Assembly (NCBI RefSeq): GCF_900113935.1
Contig: NZ_FORF01000001.1
Location: 281,455-345,454 of the forward strand
From: Aquamicrobium aerolatum DSM 21857
GTDB taxonomy: Bacteria; Pseudomonadota; Alphaproteobacteria; Rhizobiales; Rhizobiaceae
DNA: 64,000 nt
Direction of reading: 5' to 3'
Shown piece after piece: positions 1 to 9,683 of this stretch (position 1 is the first letter of the stretch; each line of letters opens with the position of its first letter). A program made the position numbers and the translations under genes. The notes under the pieces are model-generated. The model was not told where the DNA came from, did not search any database, and saw only the letters and a list, made by a program, of their open reading frames with translations.

Positions 1-713
1 CGAGCGGCAAGCCCCGTTTCACCGGCTTCGAAAATGCTGGCGGCGGCGATCCTTTTGGTGCGTTTCGTCAGGCCGGCGCACGTGGCGGCCCTGGTGGCTC
101 ACGTTTCGAGTTTCGTTCCGGTGGACCGGGCGCAGCGGGTTTCGACGCAGGCGACATATTCAGTGAGCTGTTCGGGCAGGCGCGGCGTGGCCCAGGTGCG
201 CAGCCACAGCAGGCAGGCGCTGACATCAACGCGACCCTCGACGTTTCCATTGAGGATGTCGCCAAAGCCGAGAAGGTTACGGCGATTTTTCCAGGCGGGC
301 GAAAGCTTGGCATCAAACTGCCGGCCTATGTCGAAGATGGACAAACGATCCGGCTGAAGGGGCAAGGGGAGCAGTCTCCCTTCGGCCCGGCCGGAGATGC
401 GTTGATCAAGATCCGCATTGCCAGTCACCCGCTTTATCGGATGGATGGCCGCGATCTCCATGTCGATCTTCCGGTGCCTCTGGCTGATGCGGTTCTGGGT
501 ACCAAAGCAGCGGTGGAGACACCCTATGGCCGACTGTCGGTTTCGATCCCGGCGTGGTCAAGTTCGGACCGCAAGCTCCGCCTCAGGGGCAAGGGTCTGC
601 CAACCAAGACAGGTGGACACGGCGACCTTTACGTCCATGTCGTGATCATGCTGCCCGAGGGTGGAGATACTGAACTTGAAGAACTCATGAAGCAGCGAAA
701 GTCGATTTCGTGA
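1..713 (+). CDS. DnaJ/CbpA-type co-chaperone, C-terminal part (5' end off window)
   Basis: Only the C-terminal ~236 residues are inside the window, read in frame from base 3; the N-terminal J domain with its HPD motif is off the left edge. A Gly/Phe-rich linker (first ~55 visible residues) leads into the two beta-sandwich substrate-binding domains of the DnaJ family. No CxxCxGxG zinc-finger repeats are present, so this is a class B (CbpA-like) protein rather than canonical DnaJ. It would deliver unfolded clients to DnaK in the cytoplasm. It ends at TGA 711-713, 93 bases before fabI on the same strand. Family is clear; the exact paralogue cannot be named without the N terminus. Confidence 0.85.
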   Translation, partial: SGKPRFTGFENAGGGDPFGAFRQAGARGGPGGSRFEFRSGGPGAAGFDAGDIFSELFGQARRGPGAQPQQAGADINATLDVSIEDVAKAEKVTAIFPGGRKLGIKLPAYVEDGQTIRLKGQGEQSPFGPAGDALIKIRIASHPLYRMDGRDLHVDLPVPLADAVLGTKAAVETPYGRLSVSIPAWSSSDRKLRLRGKGLPTKTGGHGDLYVHVVIMLPEGGDTELEELMKQRKSIS

Positions 714-806
714 TCCGCTTTCTGACGGTTCAACGGGCGCGCGCTTGATGCGCGCATCCGCCTGTGCGATACGGCTGCAAAACTAGATCGACGCAGGAGA
801 CGACAT

Positions 807-1625
807 ATGACGGCAGATAATGGCCTTCTGGCGGGCAAGCGTGGCCTCATCATGGGCGTGGCCAACAACAGGTCAATTGCGTGGGGAATTGCCAAGGCCT
901 GTGCCGATGCCGGCGCCGAAATCGCACTGACCTATCAGGGCGATGCGTTCCGCAAGCGCGTGGAGCCGCTGGCAACAGAACTCGGTGCCTATATTGCCGG
1001 CGACTGCGATGTGACCGACATGGACAGCGTCGATGCGGTGTTTGCGAATATCGAAGCCAAGTGGGGCAAGATCGATTTTCTCGTCCACGCAATAGCGTTC
1101 TCCGACAAGGACGAGCTTGACGGGCGCTACATCGACACCACGCGCGACAATTTCCTGCGCTCGATGGATATTTCGGTTTACTCCTTCACGGCTGTCGCTC
1201 AGCGCGCCGAGAAGCTGATGACCGATGGCGGCTCGATGCTGACGCTGACCTATTATGGCGCGGAAAAGGTCATGCCGCACTACAACGTGATGGGCGTCGC
1301 CAAGGCTGCGCTTGAGGCAAGCGTGCGCTATCTCGCAGTTGACGTTGGCGGCAACGGCATCCGCGTCAATGCAATCTCGGCAGGTCCGATCAAGACGTTG
1401 GCTGCATCAGGCATCGGCGACTTCCGCTACATTCTCAAGTGGAACGAATACAATGCGCCGCTGAAGAAGACCGTGAGCATTGAGGAAGTCGGCAACTCCG
1501 CCCTCTACCTGCTGTCCCATCTTTCCAATGGGGTTACCGGCGAAGTGCATCACGTCGACGCGGGTTATCACGTGGTTGGTATGAAGTCGGTCGACGCTCC
1601 GGATATTTCCGTCGTCAAAGAGTAA
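807..1625 (+). CDS. fabI: Enoyl-[acyl-carrier-protein] reductase (NADH)
   Basis: Catalyses the last, NADH-dependent reduction of each fatty-acid elongation cycle (trans-2-enoyl-ACP to acyl-ACP) in the cytoplasm. The 272-residue protein is a short-chain dehydrogenase-fold enzyme: nucleotide-binding segment GVANNRSIAWGIA near residues 17-29, and the FabI active site with Tyr149, Tyr159 and Lys166 in the YNVMGVAK block, the spacing known for FabI and different from FabG (YxxxK). ATG 807 follows a good ribosome site (AGGAGA). The stop overlaps the start of the next gene by one base (TAATG), so the two are probably translationally coupled. Target class of triclosan-type inhibitors. Confidence 0.96.
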   Translation: MTADNGLLAGKRGLIMGVANNRSIAWGIAKACADAGAEIALTYQGDAFRKRVEPLATELGAYIAGDCDVTDMDSVDAVFANIEAKWGKIDFLVHAIAFSDKDELDGRYIDTTRDNFLRSMDISVYSFTAVAQRAEKLMTDGGSMLTLTYYGAEKVMPHYNVMGVAKAALEASVRYLAVDVGGNGIRVNAISAGPIKTLAASGIGDFRYILKWNEYNAPLKKTVSIEEVGNSALYLLSHLSNGVTGEVHHVDAGYHVVGMKSVDAPDISVVKE

Positions 1626-2221
1626 TGTCTCGCACCGTTTACTTCGTGCGGCACGGACAGACCGACTGGAATGCCGAGGGGCGACTTCAGGGGCAGACGG
1701 ACACCGACCTCAATGAGGTCGGTCGTGCGCAGGCTTCAGGCAATGGTGCGCTTCTGTCGCGCCTCGTGGCGGAGCCGGCAAGCGTAGATTTTGTCGCGAG
1801 CCCGATGCGGCGCACCCGCCAGACCATGGAACTCATCCGACAGGCGATGGGCCTTGATGCGCGAGGCTATCGCACGGATGATCGTCTGATCGAGTTGAGC
1901 TTCGGCGATTGGGAAGGACATACCTTCGCAGAGCTGGAGGCCATCGATGAGGGCTGCTTTGCGCGGCGGCAACAGGACAACTGGAATTTCGTGCCGCCGG
2001 GTCGCAAAGCGGAAAGCTACCAGATGCTTGCCGACCGGGTTGCGCCGATGATCGACACCATTGCGCGGGATACGATCTGCGTTGCTCACGGAGGAATTCT
2101 GCGGGCAGTGCTTCAACTCACGGGCACGCTTACTGCGGCCCAGGCAGCCGCTCTGTTGATTCCGCAGGACAGGATCCTGTGCTGGAAAGCTGACCGGCTG
2201 GAGTGGTTGGGGGAGGACTGA
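1625..2221 (+). CDS. Histidine phosphatase family protein (phosphoglycerate mutase-like)
   Basis: A 198-residue cytosolic phosphohydrolase of the histidine phosphatase superfamily. The RHG signature with the phospho-accepting His10 (FVRHGQTDWN) opens the protein; Glu90 in the LIELSFGDWEG block is the likely proton donor, and His155 in VAHGGILR the second active-site histidine. Members range from cofactor-dependent phosphoglycerate mutases to sugar and nucleotide phosphatases; the short length and lack of the mutase-specific insertions favour a phosphatase (GpmB/CobC-like), but the substrate cannot be read from sequence. It overlaps fabI by one base. It ends exactly where the oppositely oriented DUF1344 gene ends. 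Confidence 0.88.
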   Translation: MSRTVYFVRHGQTDWNAEGRLQGQTDTDLNEVGRAQASGNGALLSRLVAEPASVDFVASPMRRTRQTMELIRQAMGLDARGYRTDDRLIELSFGDWEGHTFAELEAIDEGCFARRQQDNWNFVPPGRKAESYQMLADRVAPMIDTIARDTICVAHGGILRAVLQLTGTLTAAQAAALLIPQDRILCWKADRLEWLGED

Positions 2222-2494
2222 CTATTCGTAGATCACGATGTCGGTGATTTGTTTGGTGCCATCGACGGTTTCGTAGGCGACGATCACGTCAGCGCCCTCT
2301 GTCAGAGCTTCTGCGTTGAATTCACCGGGCAGTTTGTATGTGTTGCCATTGTCCAGCGTGATGGTCTGTGCCTCGGTGTCAATCCGCTTGATTGTCCCCT
2401 CATCGTCGGCGGCCATCGACGGGGCGGTGGAAAGACCTAGCGTAGCCGCGATCACAAGCGCGGAGAATATCTGGGTTACGAGACGCATTGCCAT
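2222..2494 (-). CDS. DUF1344 family small periplasmic protein
   Basis: A 90-residue protein with an N-terminal signal peptide (hydrophobic residues ~8-24, likely cleavage after SMA at about residue 28) followed by a compact ~60-residue domain in which the short strands GTIKRIDTEAQTITLDNG and a Tyr/Thr-rich second half resemble DUF1344, a small OB-like family common in Rhizobiales. Its function is unknown. The stop codon abuts the stop of the convergent phosphatase gene with no gap. The 233 bases upstream form a divergent promoter region shared with aroC. Confidence 0.8.
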   Translation of the reverse strand: MAMRLVTQIFSALVIAATLGLSTAPSMAADDEGTIKRIDTEAQTITLDNGNTYKLPGEFNAEALTEGADVIVAYETVDGTKQITDIVIYE

Positions 2495-2727
2495 TCCTCA
2501 TCATCCAAAATTGTTGTCGACGCGTGCCGCAGACGTCCTAGGGTCAGCAAAGCAGAAACACCCTGACTGTGTCAAAAATTTAACTTCTGCGCGAGCAATC
2601 CCTGTCAGGTGGTTCACCTCGCCGGCCAGCAGGCTCGCGGAAGGCGGCGGTGCCCGTTTGACGCTCACCAAAAACGCCAATAGAAGCGGATCGCAAGGCC
2701 GCCGCGAGCGGAATCGGAACCATCATC

Positions 2728-3834
2728 ATGTCGCATAACACTTTCGGTCATTTATTTCGGGTCACCACCTGGGGCGAGAGCCACGGGCCGGCGCTGGGCT
2801 GCGTCGTTGATGGCTGCCCGCCCGGTATCCGCTTCAAGCTTTCGGATATCCAGGACGATCTCGACCGACGACGTCCGGGACAGTCGCGGTTCGTCACCCA
2901 GCGGCGCGAGCCTGACCAGGTCAGGATCTTGTCCGGCGTCGTCAGCGATCCTGATGACGAGGAAATCCTGATCACGACCGGCACTCCCGTGTCGATGATG
3001 ATTGAAAATGTCGACCAGCGGTCGAAGGATTATGGCGAGATCGCGCGGCAGTATCGCCCCGGTCACGCCGATTACGCTTACGACATGAAATACGGCATCC
3101 GTGAATATCGTGGCGGCGGGCGTTCATCGGCGCGCGAGACTGCGGCGCGTGTTGCAGCCGGCGCACTGGCGCGAAAAGTGGTGCCGGGTGTGGTTGTGCG
3201 TGGAGCGCTGGTGTCAATCGGCGTCAAGGACATCGACCGCGCAAACTGGGACTGGGATTATATTGGCGATGAGAACAATCCGTTCTTCACGCCCGATCCG
3301 AAATCCGTACCGGTTTTCGAGGAGTATCTGGACGGTTTGCGCAAGGCGGGATCGTCTATCGGCGCGGTGATCGAGATTGTTGCGGAGAATGTGCCGGCAG
3401 GTCTCGGCGCACCGCTTTACGCCAAGCTCGATCAGGAGATCGCCAGCAATCTGATGTCGATCAACGCCGTAAAGGGCGTCGAGATCGGTGACGGTTTCGC
3501 GACGGCGCGCATGACCGGCGAGGAGAATGCCGACGAAATGCGGATGGGCAACGACGGCAAGCCGCTGTTCCTGTCCAACCATGCCGGCGGCGTTCTCGGT
3601 GGCATTTCGACCGGCCAGCCGGTCATTGCCCGCTTCGCGGTCAAGCCGACGTCGTCGATCTTGACGCCGCGCCAGTCGATTGACGTGGACGGCAACCCGG
3701 TTGATGTCCGCACCAAGGGGCGGCACGATCCGTGCGTCGGCATTCGCGCGGTGCCGATCGGCGAAGCGATGGTTTCCTGTGCGATTGCCGATCACTATCT
3801 GCGCCATCGTGGCCAGACCGGACGGATTGGCTGA
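2728..3834 (+). CDS. aroC: Chorismate synthase
   Basis: Converts 5-enolpyruvylshikimate-3-phosphate to chorismate, the last step of the shikimate pathway, using reduced FMN without net redox change. The 368-residue length is normal. All three family signatures are visible: [18 protein letters not shown] near residue 16, [19 protein letters not shown] near residue 126, and [17 protein letters not shown] near residue 330. Start ATG 2728 gives the expected N terminus ([20 protein letters not shown]). ribB follows 27 bases downstream on the same strand, and the two are probably co-transcribed. Confidence 0.97.
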   Translation: MSHNTFGHLFRVTTWGESHGPALGCVVDGCPPGIRFKLSDIQDDLDRRRPGQSRFVTQRREPDQVRILSGVVSDPDDEEILITTGTPVSMMIENVDQRSKDYGEIARQYRPGHADYAYDMKYGIREYRGGGRSSARETAARVAAGALARKVVPGVVVRGALVSIGVKDIDRANWDWDYIGDENNPFFTPDPKSVPVFEEYLDGLRKAGSSIGAVIEIVAENVPAGLGAPLYAKLDQEIASNLMSINAVKGVEIGDGFATARMTGEENADEMRMGNDGKPLFLSNHAGGVLGGISTGQPVIARFAVKPTSSILTPRQSIDVDGNPVDVRTKGRHDPCVGIRAVPIGEAMVSCAIADHYLRHRGQTGRIG

Positions 3835-3861
3835 CGAGTTCTCGATAAAGGGCTGCAAATC

Positions 3862-4959
3862 ATGGCATATGACCAGAAGAAGATCGTCGAAGCGCTGCGG
3901 GCGTTCGAAAAAGGCGAAATTGTCGTTGTCATGGATGATGACGGTCGCGAAAATGAAGGTGATCTGATTGTTGCTGCCGTGCACTGCACGCCGGAAAAGA
4001 TGGCTTTTATCGTGCGTCACACCTCCGGCATCGTCTGCACGCCGATGACGCGCGAAGATGCGCGGCGCCTGAACTTGCAGCCCATGGTCGCTGAAAACGA
4101 TGCGCCGCACGCAACGGCCTTCACGATCAGTGTCGACTTCAAGCACGGAACGACCACCGGCATCTCGGCGGAGGACCGCACGCTGACCGTTCGCAACCTT
4201 GCCAATGGCAATGTTGGACCGGGAGATTTCGTCCGTCCGGGACACATCTTCCCGCTGGTGGCCCGTGAAGGCGGCGTTCTGATGCGTTCGGGTCATACCG
4301 AGGCTGCTGTGGACCTGTGCAAGCTGGCAGGTCTGCCGCCTGTCGGCGTGATCTGCGAGATGGTCAATGATGATGGCACCGTGATGCGTGGCCCGCAGGT
4401 CAAGGCATTCGCCGAGCAGCACGGGCTCAAGCAGGTCTCGGTCGCGGATCTCATCGCCTACCGTCAACGTCAGGAAACACTGATTGAGCGCGTTGACAGC
4501 TTCTCCGTCGAGACGGTTGCTGGACCGGCCAAGGCATTCACCTACCGGTTGCCATGGGATGCCATGCAGCATGTCGTCGTCGTCTATGGCGATATCCGCG
4601 ATGGCGTCGACGTGCCTGTCCGCCTTCATCAGGAGAGCGTGGTCACGGATGTCTTTGGATGCGACAGCCGTCTGGATGACATCATGCGCAACATGGCGGA
4701 AAACCAGCGCGGCGTGATCGTCTACCTTCGTGAGGGTTCGGTCGGGGTTGGAGCTGGTTCCCGCAACCGGCCGACGCTCGGTGATGAGGCGCACGAAGAA
4801 GCCCTGCGCCGCGAAAGCGAGTGGCGCGAGATTGGACTTGGCGCGCAAATCCTGCGTGATCTCGGCATTTCTTCAATCAAGCTCATCGCCTCGCGTGAGA
4901 AGCATTATGTTGGTCTTGAAGGCTTTGGTATGGAGATCAGTTCGACTGAGATTTTGTAA
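3862..4959 (+). CDS. ribB: 3,4-dihydroxy-2-butanone-4-phosphate synthase with degenerate GTP cyclohydrolase II-like C-terminal domain
   Basis: Makes the four-carbon precursor of riboflavin from ribulose 5-phosphate. Residues ~1-205 are a full RibB domain: the acidic metal-binding loop MDDDGRENEGD, RHTSGIVCTPM, the SAEDRT loop and RSGHTEAAVDL are intact. Residues ~210-365 have the fold pattern of RibA (GTP cyclohydrolase II), but the zinc site is lost: the usual HSEC reads HQES and the usual RCDCGxQL reads CDSRLDD. Bifunctional-length proteins with an inactive RibA half are known in proteobacteria, so GTP cyclohydrolase activity should come from another gene. Lies 27 bases after aroC. Confidence 0.92.
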   Translation: MAYDQKKIVEALRAFEKGEIVVVMDDDGRENEGDLIVAAVHCTPEKMAFIVRHTSGIVCTPMTREDARRLNLQPMVAENDAPHATAFTISVDFKHGTTTGISAEDRTLTVRNLANGNVGPGDFVRPGHIFPLVAREGGVLMRSGHTEAAVDLCKLAGLPPVGVICEMVNDDGTVMRGPQVKAFAEQHGLKQVSVADLIAYRQRQETLIERVDSFSVETVAGPAKAFTYRLPWDAMQHVVVVYGDIRDGVDVPVRLHQESVVTDVFGCDSRLDDIMRNMAENQRGVIVYLREGSVGVGAGSRNRPTLGDEAHEEALRRESEWREIGLGAQILRDLGISSIKLIASREKHYVGLEGFGMEISSTEIL

Positions 4960-5034
4960 CTCCGTTCACAATTCTGTTGAACAAACACATCTCCCGGCGT
5001 GGTCTTCTCGTCCGTCTCGTCGTATATCGGAACG

Positions 5035-5961
5035 ATGACCACGCGGCTCTACACCCATCCGATCTATCTTGAGCACCTCACACCGGCGGGCCATCCCGAG
5101 CGCCCTGACCGGCTGCGAGCCATCGAGCGCATCCTCGATGAAGAGGGGTTCGAGGATCTGGACCGCAAGGAAGCGCCGGAAGGGGACGAGGAAACAATCA
5201 CCTATGCCCATCCGGGCGGTTTCGTCGAGGGCATCAAGGCCCGTATCCCTGAAGAGGGCATCGCGCGGATCGATTCCGACACGACGGTCAGTCCGAAAAG
5301 CTGGCAGGCGACGCTGACGGCAATCGGTGCGGCCAATGCAGCGGTGGACGATGTGTTTGCAGGCACGGTGGACAACGTTTTCGTGGCCTCACGTCCCCCC
5401 GGACATCACGCCGAAAAAGTCACCGCAATGGGCTTTTGCCTGTTCAATCACGCCGCAATCGCTGCGCGTCACGCACAGCGCAAGCATGGCGCTGAACGCG
5501 TTGCGATTGTCGATTGGGACGTGCATCACGGCAACGGCACGCAAGACATCTTCTGGGATGATCCGTCGGTGATGTATTGCTCGACGCATCAGATGCCGCT
5601 TTTTCCTGGTACCGGGGCAAAGACGGAAACCGGAACTGGCAATATCGTCAACGCCCCGCTCACGGCGGGTGCCGATGGCGACGTGTTTCGCGATGCGTTC
5701 CTGAGCCGGGTGTTGCCTGCGCTTGATGATTTCCGCCCTGATCTGGTGATCATTTCGGCCGGGTTCGACGCTCACCACCGCGATCCCCTCGCGGAAATCA
5801 ATCTCGTCGAGGAGGATTTCGATTGGGCGACGGCGCAGTTGATGGAGCGGGCGCATCGCTGGGCCGGAGGACGGTTGGTGAGCATTCTTGAAGGCGGATA
5901 CGACCTTCATGGGCTGGCTTTTTCGGTAGGCGCGCATGTGCGCCGCCTGATGAAAGGATAA
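5035..5961 (+). CDS. Histone deacetylase-family (AcuC-like) zinc deacetylase
   Basis: A 308-residue arginase/deacetylase-fold hydrolase expected to remove acetyl groups from lysine or small amines. Active-site blocks are intact: the His pair in PPGHHAEK, GFCLFNHAA, the zinc/His block DWDVHHGNGTQDIF, FPGTG and SAGFDAHHRDPL, and the GGYDLHGL turn near the C terminus. An upstream GTG at 4999 would add 12 residues; ATG 5035 is preferred because MTTRLYTHPIYLEH matches the usual family N terminus. xseB starts 3 bases after the stop, so the genes form an operon. The substrate is not known; the nearby sirtuin (11.7 kb) is a second deacylase. Confidence 0.9.
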   Translation: MTTRLYTHPIYLEHLTPAGHPERPDRLRAIERILDEEGFEDLDRKEAPEGDEETITYAHPGGFVEGIKARIPEEGIARIDSDTTVSPKSWQATLTAIGAANAAVDDVFAGTVDNVFVASRPPGHHAEKVTAMGFCLFNHAAIAARHAQRKHGAERVAIVDWDVHHGNGTQDIFWDDPSVMYCSTHQMPLFPGTGAKTETGTGNIVNAPLTAGADGDVFRDAFLSRVLPALDDFRPDLVIISAGFDAHHRDPLAEINLVEEDFDWATAQLMERAHRWAGGRLVSILEGGYDLHGLAFSVGAHVRRLMKG

Positions 5962-5964
5962 TCC

Positions 5965-6222
5965 GTGACCGAGACGACGACGATCAACGACGACATCAAG
6001 CTCATGACCTTCGAGCAGGCGCTGGAGGCGTTGGAGCGCATTGTCGACGATCTCGAACGTGGCGATGTGCCGCTGGACCAGTCGATCCGGATTTACGAGC
6101 GCGGCGAGGCGCTCAAGGCGCATTGCGATCGCTTGCTCAAATCTGCTGAAGACAAGGTTGAGAAGATCCGTCTTGCACGCGACGGCAAGCCCGTCGGTGT
6201 CGAGCCGCTCGACGGCGAGTAG
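5965..6222 (+). CDS. xseB: Exodeoxyribonuclease VII small subunit
   Basis: An 85-residue helical protein that binds the large subunit XseA to form exonuclease VII, which degrades single-stranded DNA to oligonucleotides. The family core [37 protein letters not shown] and an acidic tail are present. It starts with GTG at 5965, preceded by AAAGGA, 3 bases after the deacetylase stop. No xseA gene is seen in this window. In related genomes xseB lies beside dxs; here the pirin gene is between them. Confidence 0.93.
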   Translation: MTETTTINDDIKLMTFEQALEALERIVDDLERGDVPLDQSIRIYERGEALKAHCDRLLKSAEDKVEKIRLARDGKPVGVEPLDGE

Positions 6223-6345
6223 CGCGTACGCGCCGGCGTTGCCAGTGCCACTCTGTTCACCGCAACCCGGACGACAAGCGCTGGCCAACGCTGAGCGCGT
6301 GCCATAGTCTCAGACTCCTAGACGACCCAGCCGCAGGAGTGACGA

Positions 6346-7266
6346 ATGAGCTTCTTTCCCGGAAACGATCCCCAGCCCGGCGATGCTCTGGCATGCGATG
6401 CGATCGAGACGCTGGTCATTCCGAATGCGCGCGACATTGGCGGCTTTGAAGTGCGGCGGGCCTTGCCCACGGCACGTCGGCGCCTTGTCGGGCCGTTCAT
6501 CTTCTTCGACCGTATGGGGCCAGCAATATTGCGCGGCGACAAGATGCTGGATGTGCGCCCGCATCCCCATATCGGTCTTTCGACGGTCACATACCTTCTC
6601 GACGGCAAGATCCGCCACCGCGATTCGCTCGGCACGGAAATGGTCATCGAACCGGGCGACATCAACCTGATGACGGCCGGGCGCGGGATCGTGCACTCGG
6701 AACGCTCGCCCGAGGAACTGCGTGGCAGCCCGATGTCGATGTCGGGCCTCCAGACATGGCTGGCGCTGCCGGACGGCAAGGAAGAGATCGACCCGCTGTT
6801 CGAGAACACGTCGGCTGGAAGAATGCCGGTGTTCGATGCGGATGGTATTTCCGGGCGTCTGTTGATCGGCTCATTCCATGACTGGAAGTCGCCGGTAAAG
6901 ACTGCCACCGAGACGCTGTATGCCGATCTGAGGATCGCTCCCGGCGCAAGTCTGCAGATACCCGCCGACGCGGAAGAGCGGGCGATCTATGTGCTCGACG
7001 GCGAAGTCGATATTCGCGGCGACATTTTCCCGTCGGATCGTCTGCTCGCATTCCGGCCCGGCGATGAAATCGTCGTTTCGAGCGAGCGCGGCGCTCATGT
7101 GATGCTCTTTGGCGGGGCATCACTTGGCAGCAAGCGCTACATCTGGTGGAATTTCGTGTCGTCGTCCAAGGAGCGGATCGAACAAGCCAAGGAAGAGTGG
7201 CGTACCGGGCGTTTCGACATCGTGCCCGGCGACGAAGAAGAATTCGTGCCATTGCCCGAGGGCTGA
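6346..7266 (+). CDS. Pirin family protein
   Basis: A 306-residue bicupin. The N-terminal cupin carries the pirin signature (RRALPTARRRLVGPFIFFDR) and the metal ligands HPHIGL, H and E of the GIVHSE block, so iron binding and possible quercetinase-type oxygenase activity are expected; some pirins act as regulators of central metabolism. The C-terminal half (from about residue 185) is the second, metal-free cupin. It has a good ribosome site (GCAGGAGTGACG) before ATG 6346. It sits alone between xseB and dxs, with 123 bases upstream and 82 downstream. Physiological role not deducible here. Confidence 0.92.
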   Translation: MSFFPGNDPQPGDALACDAIETLVIPNARDIGGFEVRRALPTARRRLVGPFIFFDRMGPAILRGDKMLDVRPHPHIGLSTVTYLLDGKIRHRDSLGTEMVIEPGDINLMTAGRGIVHSERSPEELRGSPMSMSGLQTWLALPDGKEEIDPLFENTSAGRMPVFDADGISGRLLIGSFHDWKSPVKTATETLYADLRIAPGASLQIPADAEERAIYVLDGEVDIRGDIFPSDRLLAFRPGDEIVVSSERGAHVMLFGGASLGSKRYIWWNFVSSSKERIEQAKEEWRTGRFDIVPGDEEEFVPLPEG

Positions 7267-7348
7267 CGGTCGAGATTGGCTTGTACGTTTACTTTCCGCA
7301 GTCAAAGTCCTATCTGCCCTATAACGTAATCAAACAGATGGCGAGTTC

Positions 7349-9262
7349 GTGACGTCAGCTCCCAACACTCCTCTTCTGGACAAGGTCCGGATCCCCGCCG
7401 ACCTCAGGGCTTTGCCTGCGAGTGATCTGCCGCAAGTGGCATCGGAATTGCGCACCGAATTGATCGATGCGGTTTCGCAGACCGGAGGCCATCTCGGCGC
7501 TGGACTTGGCGTGGTTGAATTGACCGTGGCGCTGCACTATGTCTTCGACACTCCGGCAGACCGGATCATCTGGGACGTGGGGCATCAGGCCTATCCGCAC
7601 AAGATCCTGACCGGGCGGCGCGATCGCATTCGTACGCTGCGCCAGGAAGGCGGTTTGTCCGGTTTCACCAAACGTTCGGAAAGCGAGTACGATCCGTTTG
7701 GCGCGGCCCATTCCTCGACGTCGATTTCGGCTGGTCTCGGCATGGCCGTCGCGCGCGACCTGAAGGGTGGCAAGAACAATGTCATCGCGGTGATTGGCGA
7801 CGGCGCCATGTCTGCTGGCATGGCCTACGAGGCGCTCAACAATGCCGGTGCGCTCGATGCGCGCCTGATCGTCATTCTCAACGACAACGACATGTCGATT
7901 TCGCCGCCTTCAGGCGCGATGAGCAGTTATCTTTCGCGTCTCGCATCCGGCGCAACCTATGCCGGCATAAGAGATTTCGGCAAAAAGATGACCGCCTATC
8001 TTGGCAAGCGGGTCGACCGCGCTGTCACGCGTGCCGTTGAGCATGCGCGTGGCTACGTCACGGGTGGCACCCTGTTCGAGGAGCTTGGCTTCTTCCATAT
8101 TGGTCCGGTCGATGGTCACAATCTCGACAATCTGGTGACGGTCCTGCGCAATGTGCGCGACAACGGCACCGGCCCGGTGCTGATCCATGTCGTGACGCAG
8201 AAGGGCAAGGGCTACGCCCCCGCAGAAGCTGCCGCCGACAAATATCATGGCGTCAACAAGTTCGATGTCATCAGCGGCACTCAGGCGAAGGCTCCGGCCA
8301 ATGCGCCAAGCTATACGAAAGTGTTCGCCGAAAGCCTGATGCAGGAAGCGAAGCTCGACGACCGCATCGTGGCGGTCACAGCCGCGATGCCGTCGGGCAC
8401 CGGACTTGACCTTTTTGGCGAAGCCTTCCCCAAGCGCACCTTCGACGTCGGCATTGCTGAACAGCACGCGGTCACCTTTGCCGCGGGCCTTGCAACCGAG
8501 GGCTACAAGCCTTTCGTGGCAATCTATTCGACATTCCTGCAGCGCGCCTATGATCAGGTCGTGCATGATGTTGCTATTCAGAAACTGCCCGTGCGTTTCC
8601 CGATCGACCGGGCGGGCTATGTCGGGGCTGACGGCGCGACACATTGCGGCGCGTTCGACATTTCCTATCTGGGGTCGCTGCCCGACTTTGTGGTGATGGC
8701 TGCGGCGGACGAGGCGGAACTGAAGCACATGGTGCGCACGGCTGCCGACTTTGACGAAGGCCCGATTGCGTTCCGCTATCCGCGTGGCAACGGCGTCGGC
8801 GTCGATATGCCGGAGCGTGGTCAGCCGCTGGAGATCGGCAAGGGGCGCATTATACGCCAGGGCACGAAGGTCGCTTTGCTGTCACTCGGCACGCGTCTGG
8901 CCGATTGCCTGCTTGCCGCAGAGGAGCTTGATGCTGCCGGGTTGTCGACAACCGTGGCCGATGCACGCTTTGCCAAGCCGCTTGACGCTGATCTTGTACG
9001 CCGTCTGGCGCGCGAGCACGAGGTGCTGGTGACGGTCGAGGAAGGCTCGATCGGTGGGTTTGCAACGCATGTGCTGCACCAATTGGCGCATGAGGGTTTG
9101 CTCGACAATGGGTTGAAGGTGCGCCCTCTGGTGTTGCCGGACGAGTTTACCGATCATGCCAAGCCGGAAAAGATGTACGCCGATGCGGGGCTCGATGCGG
9201 CTGGTATCGTGCGCACCGTCTTTGCTGCGCTTGGACGCAACGTCTCTGCCGCGACGGCGTGA
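7349..9262 (+). CDS. dxs: 1-deoxy-D-xylulose-5-phosphate synthase
   Basis: Condenses pyruvate and glyceraldehyde 3-phosphate to DXP, the first step of the non-mevalonate isoprenoid pathway that also includes ispH at 22 kb in this window. The 637-residue length is typical. Visible are [14 protein letters not shown], the thiamine diphosphate motif [15 protein letters not shown] ending in NDND, the central [15 protein letters not shown] pyrimidine-binding block, and the C-terminal transketolase domain. GTG at 7349 is used as start because [20 protein letters not shown] matches the expected N terminus and no in-frame ATG fits better. Confidence 0.97.
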   Translation: MTSAPNTPLLDKVRIPADLRALPASDLPQVASELRTELIDAVSQTGGHLGAGLGVVELTVALHYVFDTPADRIIWDVGHQAYPHKILTGRRDRIRTLRQEGGLSGFTKRSESEYDPFGAAHSSTSISAGLGMAVARDLKGGKNNVIAVIGDGAMSAGMAYEALNNAGALDARLIVILNDNDMSISPPSGAMSSYLSRLASGATYAGIRDFGKKMTAYLGKRVDRAVTRAVEHARGYVTGGTLFEELGFFHIGPVDGHNLDNLVTVLRNVRDNGTGPVLIHVVTQKGKGYAPAEAAADKYHGVNKFDVISGTQAKAPANAPSYTKVFAESLMQEAKLDDRIVAVTAAMPSGTGLDLFGEAFPKRTFDVGIAEQHAVTFAAGLATEGYKPFVAIYSTFLQRAYDQVVHDVAIQKLPVRFPIDRAGYVGADGATHCGAFDISYLGSLPDFVVMAAADEAELKHMVRTAADFDEGPIAFRYPRGNGVGVDMPERGQPLEIGKGRIIRQGTKVALLSLGTRLADCLLAAEELDAAGLSTTVADARFAKPLDADLVRRLAREHEVLVTVEEGSIGGFATHVLHQLAHEGLLDNGLKVRPLVLPDEFTDHAKPEKMYADAGLDAAGIVRTVFAALGRNVSAATA

Positions 9263-9351
9263 CGGTCACCATTTCCTAACCCTCTCCCTTGGCGCTTCAT
9301 TAGCTTCCGCTTGTTAAACCCCGGCATGTGGTTGGCGTGTAGGGGCAAGGG

Positions 9352-9636
9352 ATGCTGGCGTTGGCGGTGATAGTGATGGCAGGGACGACAGGCGCGGTGG
9401 ATCTGCCGGCTGTCCAGCACGATCAGCGCGTCGAACAGGCCGCTGCAGCGATCGTTGCCCGACGCATGGGAGACCTGCGTGGTGGTCTTGACCTCGGCTT
9501 TCGTGCCGAAGCGTCACAGCCTGCCCGTGCCGCCAGACATTCCCAGCGGATCAAACGTCAACCGAGGGCAGGGGTGTGGCGGGATGGTCTTGCTGTCGCA
9601 ATAGAGAAGAAAACGACGGTTTCTCCGAACCTGTGA
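9352..9636 (+). CDS. Small exported protein of unknown function
   Basis: A 94-residue reading frame with a hydrophobic N terminus (residues ~1-16) suggesting a signal peptide, then a stretch HDQRVEQAAAAIVARRMGDL that looks like a conserved helical core and a basic tail. It has a plausible ribosome site (AGGGGCAAGGG) directly before ATG 9352 and lies in a fixed spot between dxs and tlyA. I do not recognise a domain and cannot name a function. It could be a chance frame in the gap, but the ribosome site and signal-like N terminus favour a real gene. Confidence 0.5.
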   Translation: MLALAVIVMAGTTGAVDLPAVQHDQRVEQAAAAIVARRMGDLRGGLDLGFRAEASQPARAARHSQRIKRQPRAGVWRDGLAVAIEKKTTVSPNL

Positions 9637-9683
9637 CGTCGGCTGCTCTTGCGTTGCCGGTGGACATGGCACAATGAGTGCGG

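Noticed and set aside
3214..4848. A 544-codon open frame on the minus strand
   Set aside because: It lies fully antisense to aroC and ribB, both certain genes; its His/Arg/Asp-rich protein is typical of a shadow frame in GC-rich DNA.
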